This document shows, piece by piece, positions 58,590 to 64,000 of a stretch of DNA of 64,000 nucleotides. The notes beneath the pieces are model-generated. The model was given only the letters and a program-made list of their open reading frames with translations. It made no database searches and had not been told where the DNA came from. The stretch's first letter is position 1, and every line of letters starts with the position of its first letter. This DNA is from Geodermatophilus pulveris (GTDB lineage: Bacteria > Actinomycetota > Actinomycetes > Mycobacteriales > Geodermatophilaceae), in NCBI RefSeq assembly GCF_900188375.1, contig NZ_FZOO01000002.1, forward strand, positions 372,001 to 436,000, read 5' to 3'. The position numbers and the translations under genes are program-made.

Positions 58590-60089
58590 ATGGAGCGGGT
58601 GCACCTGTTCCGTACCAAGCCGGTCGAGCACCTCGGGGACGACACCAGCGGGGAGGTCGGCTCCCTCCGCCGGCGGCTGACCGCCCGGCACCTGGTGGGC
58701 TTCGGCATCGGCGTGGTGATCGGCACCGGCATCTTCACCCTCACCGGCGTCGCCGCCCGGGACACCGCGGGCCCGGCGGTCGTGGTCTCCTTCGCCCTCG
58801 CCGGCGTGGTCGCCCTGCTGGCCGCCCTCTGCTACGCCGAGCTGGCCTCCTCCGCCCCGACCGCCGGCAGCGCCTACTCCTACGCCTACGCCACGGCCGG
58901 CGAGCTGGTCGCCTGGGTGATCGGCTGGGACCTGTTCCTGGAGTTCGCCCTCGGCGCGGCGGTGGTGGCCCGCGGCTGGTCGGGCTACGTGGGCGCCCTG
59001 CTGGACCTGCCGCCGTCGCTGTTCGGCGAGGAGGCGCCGGTCAACGTCGGCGCGGCGCTGATCGTGCTGGTGCTCACCGCGGTGGCGGTCATCGGCATCC
59101 GCGAGTCCGCCCGGGTCACCGCGCTGCTGGTGGTGGTGAAGGTCGCCGTGTGCGTCTTCGTCATCGTGGCCGGGGCGTGGTTCGTCCGCGGCGCGAACCT
59201 GACCCCGTTCGTCCCGCCGGGGCGGCCGGCCGAGGACGGCGGCGGCGGGCTGTCCCAGCCGCTCATCCAGGCGGTCCTCGGCATCGACCCGGTGGTGTTC
59301 GGCGTCGGCGGGGTGCTCACCGCGGCCGCGGTGGTCTTCTTCTCCTACACCGGCTTCGAGGCGGTGGCGAACCTGTCGGAGGAGACCCGCAACCCCGGCC
59401 GGGACCTGCCGCTGGGCCTGTTCGGCACCCTCGGGCTGGCCACCGTCCTCTACGTCGGCGTCTCGCTGGTGGTGGTCGGGATGGTCCCCTACGACCGGAT
59501 CGACCCGGGCGCCCCGATCGCCGACGCCTTCGACCAGGTGGGTCTGGGCTGGGCGTCCGCGCTGGTGTCGCTGGCCGCGGTGGCCGGGTTGACCTCGGTG
59601 ATCCTGGTCGACCTGATCACCGTGGGGCGGATCGGCTTCGCGATGGGCCGCGACGGGCTGCTGCCGCAGTCGGTGGCCCGGGTCAGCCCGCGCACCGGCA
59701 CCCCGGCGCGGGTCACCCTGCTGTTCGCCGTCCTGGTGCTGGTGCTCGCCACGTTCGTGCCGCTGGAGGCGCTGGCGGAGCTGGTCAGCATCGGCACGCT
59801 GTTCGCCTTCCTGCTCGTCTCGCTGGCCGTGGTCGTGCTGCGCCGCACCCGGCCGGACATGCGCCGCCCGTTCCGCGTGCCGTTCTCGCCCGTGCTGCCG
59901 GTCGTCTCCGCGGTGGCGTGCCTGTACCTGATGACCAACCTGGCCATCGAGACCTGGCTGCGCTTCCTCGCCTGGCTGGCCGTCGGGCTGGTCGTCTACG
60001 CGGGCTACGGCTACCGGAACTCCCGGCTGCGCCGCCTGGAGCCGGTCGGCGGCCAGGGTCCGCTGGCCGGTGTCCCCGGCCGGGAGTGA
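58590..60089 (+). CDS. APC-superfamily amino acid permease (CAT type)
   Basis: A 499-residue transporter with about 12 membrane segments. The N-terminal FGIGVVIGTGIFTLTGVAA, with the Gly-rich unwound TM1, VVVSFALAGVVALLAALCYAELAS in TM2-3, and SAYSYAYATAGELVAW match cationic amino acid transporter-like APC proteins. YTGFEAVANLSEETRNPGRDLP is the TM6 region and SPRTGTPARVTLLFA the typical loop. Basic N- and C-termini are cytosolic. ATG 58590 is supported by an AGCATGGAGCG context only; an upstream start is less likely. Substrate not predictable. Confidence 0.9.
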   Translation: MERVHLFRTKPVEHLGDDTSGEVGSLRRRLTARHLVGFGIGVVIGTGIFTLTGVAARDTAGPAVVVSFALAGVVALLAALCYAELASSAPTAGSAYSYAYATAGELVAWVIGWDLFLEFALGAAVVARGWSGYVGALLDLPPSLFGEEAPVNVGAALIVLVLTAVAVIGIRESARVTALLVVVKVAVCVFVIVAGAWFVRGANLTPFVPPGRPAEDGGGGLSQPLIQAVLGIDPVVFGVGGVLTAAAVVFFSYTGFEAVANLSEETRNPGRDLPLGLFGTLGLATVLYVGVSLVVVGMVPYDRIDPGAPIADAFDQVGLGWASALVSLAAVAGLTSVILVDLITVGRIGFAMGRDGLLPQSVARVSPRTGTPARVTLLFAVLVLVLATFVPLEALAELVSIGTLFAFLLVSLAVVVLRRTRPDMRRPFRVPFSPVLPVVSAVACLYLMTNLAIETWLRFLAWLAVGLVVYAGYGYRNSRLRRLEPVGGQGPLAGVPGRE

Positions 60090-60559
60090 CCGGTCAGGAG
60101 CGTCGGTGCGCGAACGGGACGGACAGCCGCACCGGGCTGCGCACGCCCGCCCGTCGCCGCGGTCCCCGTGAGGGGCGGGGCACGCGCGCCGCTGGTGGCC
60201 ACCGTGCCCGCCGTGACCGAGCCTCGAGGGGCTGAGCGGCGACCGGACGAGGTGCTCCCGCGGCGACGCGGTCGAGGCAGGCACGACGGCGTTCCCGCGG
60301 GAACGTCCCCAGCAGTGAGTGGTGGCCCGGTGACGACCGGAGCCCGCCCGCCCCGCGTCACAACGGCCGTCTCGCGTCCTCGAGCCCGTGGTCGCCGGTG
60401 GACCGGTGGTCATCGACTCCGCCTCAGGTCCCGGGACGGACGCTGAGCAGCTGGCCGACGGAAGCGACGGAGGAGTGCTGTCCGCGGGCACCTGGTCCGT
60501 CGCCGCTCACCTGCCTCGGGAGCCGGACCATCCAGAGCTGTGGCCGGCTCGACGGGCGA
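60090..60559. other. 470-base gap without a supported gene
   Basis: Short frames exist on both strands, but none has a ribosome site plus protein-like composition that I would trust. A weak candidate reads GGPVVIDSASGPGTDAEQLA near 60404-60463 and runs on into the next gene's antisense. The gap holds a 16-bp palindrome at 60290. GC and dinucleotide texture differ from the flanking genes, so this may be relic DNA. Confidence 0.6.
60290..60305. repeat. 16-bp perfect palindrome
   Basis: CGTTCCCGCGGGAACG is fully self-complementary and lies in the middle of the non-coding gap between the permease and the oxidoreductase. It could be an operator for a distant regulator or part of a relic element. 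Confidence 0.5.
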
Positions 60560-61492
60560 CTAGGGGACGAGCACCAGCTTGCCGTGGGTGTGCCCGGCCA
60601 TCCCCTGCCGATGGGCGGCGGCGACGTCGGCCAGCGGGAAGACGCCGGCGACGACGACCTCCAGCCGTCCGGACCCGGCCAGGTCGAGCAGCTCCGCGCG
60701 GGCGGCGTCCCGCAGCTCCGTGCCCGGGTCGGCCCCCGGGCCGCCGCCCAGTGCGCTGATGCCGTCGGCGGCGGCCCGGCCGAAGGCGGCGATCGTGGCG
60801 ATGCGCTGCCGGTCGGCGACCAGATCCAGCGAGACGTCGACGGCCTCGTCGGTGCCGACGAGGTCCAGCGCCGCGGTCACGCCGTCCGGGGCCAGCTCGC
60901 GCACCCGGTCGGCCAGCCCGTCGCCGTAGCGCACCGGCTCGCCGCCGAGGCGGCGCACCAGGTCCGCGCCCTCGCCGCCGACCGTGCCGACGACGCGCGC
61001 CCCGCGCAGAGCCGCGAGCTGTACCGCCATCAGCCCCACCCCGCCGGCCGCGCCGTGCACCAGCACGGTGTCCCCCTCACCGACGCCGGTCGTGGTCAGC
61101 GCGTGCACCGCGGTGGCGCCGGCGAGCAGCAGCCCGGCCGCCGGCTCCCAGCCCAGCGACACGGGCTTGGGCAGCAGCGCCGAGGCCGGGACGACGAGCT
61201 CGTCGGCGTACCCGCCGGACACCCGGAACCCGACCACCTCGTCACCGACCGAGACGCCGGCGTCCGGCCCGGCCGCCGTGACCACACCGGACACCTCGAA
61301 CCCCAGCCGCCGGGGCAGCTGCGCCGGGTCGGTGCCGAACGCCCCGGTGTAGACCTTCCAGTCCGCGGGGTTGACCCCGGCGGCGCGCACGGCCACCCGC
61401 GCCTGCCCCGGGCCGGGGTCGCCCACCGTCTCCTCGACGACGGTCAACACCTCGGGCCCGCCGTAGGCGGTCGCCAGGACGACGCAGCTCAC
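60560..61492 (-). CDS. NADP-dependent quinone oxidoreductase-like protein (zinc-free MDR)
   Basis: A 310-residue medium-chain reductase without zinc ligands. N-terminal GGPEVLTVVEETVGDPGPGQ, then VRAAGVNPADWKVYTG, VGDEVVGFRVSGGYADELVV, and the NADPH motif VLVHGAAGGVGLMAVQLAALRGARVVGT. It fits quinone oxidoreductases (QOR/ZTA1) and related enone reductases. GTG 61490-61492 overlaps the stop of the aldehyde dehydrogenase gene (GTGA), so the two are one operon, perhaps for clearing reactive carbonyls. Confidence 0.9.
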   Translation of the reverse strand: MSCVVLATAYGGPEVLTVVEETVGDPGPGQARVAVRAAGVNPADWKVYTGAFGTDPAQLPRRLGFEVSGVVTAAGPDAGVSVGDEVVGFRVSGGYADELVVPASALLPKPVSLGWEPAAGLLLAGATAVHALTTTGVGEGDTVLVHGAAGGVGLMAVQLAALRGARVVGTVGGEGADLVRRLGGEPVRYGDGLADRVRELAPDGVTAALDLVGTDEAVDVSLDLVADRQRIATIAAFGRAAADGISALGGGPGADPGTELRDAARAELLDLAGSGRLEVVVAGVFPLADVAAAHRQGMAGHTHGKLVLVP

Positions 61493-62910
61493 TCCGACGC
61501 GGTGGCCGTGTCGCCCTCGTCCTGCCGGCTGCTGGGCGGGCCGATCCACACGGTCTTGGCGTTCATGAACTCGTACATGCCGAGCTCGGTCAGCTCCCGG
61601 CCGTAGCCGCTCTGCTTGACCCCGCCGAAGGGCAGCTCCGGGTAGCTGGTGGTCATCCCGTTGACGAACGCCATCCCGGACTGGATGTCGCGGATGAACC
61701 GCAGCCGCTCGCCCTGGTCCTCGCTCCACAGGTTGGAGCCCAGGCCGTAGACGTGCTCGTTGGCCAGCCGGACCGCCTCGTCGAGGTCCGCGACGGTGCG
61801 CAGCGCGGCCACCGGGCCGAACACCTCGTCGGTCCACAGCTCCATCTCCGGGGTCACGTCGGTCACCAGCGTCGGCTCGTAGAACCAGCCGGGCCGGTCC
61901 ACCCGCTTGCCGCCGGTGACGACGGTGGCGCCCTTCTCCACCGCGTCGGAGACGAACCGCTCGACGTCCTCCCGGCCGGACTCGGTGGCCAGCGGGCCGA
62001 CCTTGGTGTCGGCGTCCATCGGGTCGCCGACGGGCAACGCGGCCAGCTTCTCGGCGAACAGCCGGGTGAACTCCTCGGCGACGTCGGCGTGCACGAAGAA
62101 CCGCTTGGCGGCGATGCAGCTCTGCCCGTTGTTCTGGCAGCGCGCGGTCACCGCGACCTCGGCGGCGCGGTCCAGGTCGGCCGAGGGCATGACGATGAAC
62201 GGGTCGGAGCCGCCCAGCTCCAGCACCGTCTTCTTGATGACGTCGCCGGCGGTCCGGGCCACCGCCTGGCCGGCGGCGTTGGACCCGGTCAGCGTGGCGG
62301 CGGCCACCCGCTCGTCGCGCAGCACCGCCTCCACCTGGCCGGAGCCGATGAGCAGGGTCTGGAAGACGTCGTCGGGGAAGCCCGCCTTCCGGAAGAGCTC
62401 CTCCAGGTACAGCGCGGTCTGCGGCACGTTGCTGGCGTGCTTGAGCAGGCCGACGTTGCCGGCCATCAGCGCCGGGGCGGCGAAGCGCATCGCCTGCCAC
62501 AGCGGGAAGTTCCACGGCATGACCGCCAGGACGGCGCCGATCGGCTGGTGCACGACGTAGGCCTCGACCGCACCGACCGCGTCGGCGTCCGCCGGCCGGG
62601 GCTGCAGCATCTGCTCGCCGTGCTCGGCGTAGTGCCGCAGCGCCTTGACGCACTTGCCGACCTCGGCCTCGGCGGCGGCCAGCGTCTTGCCCATCTCGGT
62701 GGTCATCAGCTCGGCGACGGCCTTGGTGTCGGCCTCCAGCACGTCCGCGGCGCTGCGCAGCCAGCCGGCGCGCTGCTGGGCGGTGGTCAGCCGGTAACCC
62801 GCGAAGGCGGCGGCCGCGCGGGCCAGGCGCTCCTCGACGGCCTCGTCGGACAGGGGCTCGAAGGTCCGGAGCGTCTCGCCGGTGGCGGGGTTGATCGTGG
62901 CGATGGCCAT
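61489..62910 (-). CDS. gabD: Aldehyde dehydrogenase, succinate-semialdehyde dehydrogenase type
   Basis: A 473-residue NAD(P)-dependent aldehyde dehydrogenase. The catalytic Cys lies in NNGQSCIAAKRFFVH (near residue 265) and the general base Glu in VLELGGSDPFIVMP (near 231). N-terminal MAIATINPATGETLRTFEPL and the late YPELPFGGVKQSGYGREL are typical of the mycobacterial GabD1 type. It oxidises succinate semialdehyde to succinate. The ATG at 62908-62910 is preceded by AGAGGA. It is translationally coupled to the quinone oxidoreductase and lies 41 bases after the glycosyltransferase gene on the same strand. Confidence 0.9.
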   Translation of the reverse strand: MAIATINPATGETLRTFEPLSDEAVEERLARAAAAFAGYRLTTAQQRAGWLRSAADVLEADTKAVAELMTTEMGKTLAAAEAEVGKCVKALRHYAEHGEQMLQPRPADADAVGAVEAYVVHQPIGAVLAVMPWNFPLWQAMRFAAPALMAGNVGLLKHASNVPQTALYLEELFRKAGFPDDVFQTLLIGSGQVEAVLRDERVAAATLTGSNAAGQAVARTAGDVIKKTVLELGGSDPFIVMPSADLDRAAEVAVTARCQNNGQSCIAAKRFFVHADVAEEFTRLFAEKLAALPVGDPMDADTKVGPLATESGREDVERFVSDAVEKGATVVTGGKRVDRPGWFYEPTLVTDVTPEMELWTDEVFGPVAALRTVADLDEAVRLANEHVYGLGSNLWSEDQGERLRFIRDIQSGMAFVNGMTTSYPELPFGGVKQSGYGRELTELGMYEFMNAKTVWIGPPSSRQDEGDTATASE

Positions 62911-62951
62911 GGGCGCCGTCCTCTCTCGGTGCGGGGCCGGTGCCCCGCGCG

Positions 62952-64000
62952 TCAACTGTCCCGCTCCGGGCCCTTCCCCGCGTCCCGCCGGAGCACACCC
63001 GCGAGGACGGCGGACGTCCGCCCGGCCGTCAGGTCCGCGTCCAGGTCGGCGATCGCGCGGGCGCGCGCCCGCCGGCCGAGGTCCGCCCGGCGGGCCGGGT
63101 CGGCGAGCAGCCCGGCCAGCGCGGCGGCCAGCCCGCCGGCGTCCCCCGCCGGGACGACGACGACGTCCCCGCCGAGCCGCGCCGCGACGTCGCCCACGGC
63201 GGTGGACACGCAGGGCAGCCCCTCGGCCATCGCCTCCATCAGCACCAGCGGCCCGGCCTCGGCGCGCGAGGACACCACGAAGACGTCCAGCCCGGCGAGG
63301 AAGCCGCGGACGTCGTCGACGAACCCGGGGAACGTGACCGGCAGCCCCGCCGCCGCCGCCCGCAGCGCGGCGCCGTCCCGCCCCTCGCCGCCGACCACCA
63401 CCTCCAGCGCGGTGCCGGACGCGACCAGCCGCCGCACCGCCTCGAGGAGCAGGTCGAAGCCCTTCTGCGCGGTGAGCCGGCCCAGCGCGCCGACCCGCGG
63501 CACCGGGTGGCCGGCCGGCCCGGCCGGGTCCGGCGGCACGTCGACGCCGTTGGGGACGACGTGCACGTGCCCGGCGGGCAGGCCCAGGTCCGCGGACAGC
63601 TGCGCAGCGATGTCCGACGACGGGGTGAGCACCGCCGCCAGCCGCCGGTAGCGGGCCGCCAGCTCCGCCCGCCGCCCCCCCTGCAGCGTGTCGCCGCCCA
63701 GGTGCAGGGTGCCGGTCGCCGGCGCCACCGCCAGGGCGGCGTCCACCGCGGCCGCGTTGGACGCCGGGTCGACCAGGTTGACCGCCACCACGTCCGGCCG
63801 GGAGGCGGCCAGCGCGGCGCGCACGGCCGGTGCCTCCGCGGCGTGCCGGGCCACCGGGACCACCGCGAGGGCGCCGCCCGGGGGGACGAACGGGGCCAGC
63901 CGCGCGGCGACCGGCTCGGCGGCGACGAGGGACGCCGTCCAGCCCAGCCCCGCGGCCCGCCGCAGCAGGTGGGTGAGGTGGACCTCGGCGCCGCCCCAGG
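62952..64000 (-). CDS. GT4 family glycosyltransferase (N-terminus off the window)
   Basis: About 350 codons of a retaining GT-B glycosyltransferase; the start is outside the window. The N-terminal part reads WGGAEVHLTHLLRRAAGL up to the edge, a typical GT4 acceptor-domain start, so only a few residues are missing. Further on come VLTPSSDIAAQL, HVVPNGVDVPPD, RVGALGRLTAQKGFDLLLEA, VEVVVGGEG-type VVVGGEGRDG, and the nucleotide-sugar EX7E motif in AEAGPLVLMEAMAEGLP. Cytosolic. The acceptor is unknown; glycolipid or polysaccharide assembly is usual for the family. Confidence 0.9.
   Translation of the reverse strand, partial: WGGAEVHLTHLLRRAAGLGWTASLVAAEPVAARLAPFVPPGGALAVVPVARHAAEAPAVRAALAASRPDVVAVNLVDPASNAAAVDAALAVAPATGTLHLGGDTLQGGRRAELAARYRRLAAVLTPSSDIAAQLSADLGLPAGHVHVVPNGVDVPPDPAGPAGHPVPRVGALGRLTAQKGFDLLLEAVRRLVASGTALEVVVGGEGRDGAALRAAAAGLPVTFPGFVDDVRGFLAGLDVFVVSSRAEAGPLVLMEAMAEGLPCVSTAVGDVAARLGGDVVVVPAGDAGGLAAALAGLLADPARRADLGRRARARAIADLDADLTAGRTSAVLAGVLRRDAGKGPERDS

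Noticed and set aside
60388-60759. A possible small protein starting near 60388
   Set aside because: The first 60 codons look mildly protein-like, but there is no ribosome site and the frame runs on into the antisense of the oxidoreductase gene as Arg/Pro-rich text.

Overview
This is a 64-kb chromosomal stretch of a very GC-rich actinomycete. GC is by eye about 75 percent, with strong third-position G/C. Many genes start with GTG and many neighbours share a four-base GTGA stop/start overlap. An MshC-type mycothiol ligase, a large CtpI-like P-type ATPase, an NDMA-dependent alcohol dehydrogenase and a fused IcmF point to Actinomycetota. The overall style fits Geodermatophilaceae (Blastococcus, Geodermatophilus, Modestobacter), but that family call is inference. 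No rRNA, tRNA, CRISPR array, transposase or phage structural gene was seen.

Layout. 1-8.9 kb: partial YihY/BrkB membrane protein, UPF0303 protein, giant P-type ATPase, two secreted or hydrolytic enzymes (an LpqC-like lipoprotein and an SGNH hydrolase), YciI protein, membrane protein. 9-17.4 kb: a protein with three cold-shock domains, a CoA-disulfide-reductase-like flavoprotein, AzlCD amino-acid exporter, Mug-type DNA glycosylase, a sigma-factor-like/membrane fusion, an LLM flavin monooxygenase, a DUF3616 protein. 17.5-19.9 kb: LysR regulator divergent from an SCP2-like protein plus alpha/beta hydrolase, with a LysR box between them. 20-22.2 kb: VanZ and small unknown genes. 22.2-27.1 kb: a MazEF-like toxin-antitoxin module lying between two copies of the 3' end of a dctR-like gene, then DctR/DctS-type regulators and the DctA C4-dicarboxylate transporter.

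27.1-32.8 kb: MFS efflux pump, then a compact signalling block: cyclic-nucleotide-domain histidine kinase, receiver domain fused to a thioredoxin-reductase-like flavoprotein, a thioredoxin-fold protein, and a divergent UBP-type zinc finger. Every classical CxxC redox site in this block is missing or replaced by serine. 32.8-38.1 kb: quinate/shikimate catabolism (TetR regulator, MHS transporter, QsuD-like dehydrogenase, QsuB-like 3-dehydroshikimate dehydratase), which would feed protocatechuate. 38.1-43.7 kb: a minus-strand run with dienelactone hydrolase, DUF1932 dehydrogenase, a free-standing I9-propeptide-like protein next to a subtilase, a ThDP enzyme and a cyclase. 43.8-50.2 kb: PP2C/SpoIIE phosphatase, YceI, crotonase, CaiB/AMACR, MaoC, alcohol dehydrogenase.

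50.3-54.3 kb: IcmF (B12-dependent isobutyryl-CoA mutase fused to its GTPase) followed by a BtuF-like metal receptor without a signal peptide. 54.4-64 kb: GNAT, a VTT membrane protein behind a possible leader peptide, a 48-residue protein, a decayed GAF-domain gene, MshC, PdxY, an APC permease, a 470-base gap, a quinone oxidoreductase, an aldehyde dehydrogenase and a GT4 glycosyltransferase running off the end. Strong hairpins at 10.0, 19.9, 27.1 and 33.6 kb close several units.

The points most worth following are the serine-substituted redox-signalling block, the toxin-antitoxin module framed by a 68-bp direct repeat, the triple cold-shock protein, the pseudo-ATPase half of the giant P-type ATPase, the sigma-like membrane fusion and the separate subtilase propeptide.
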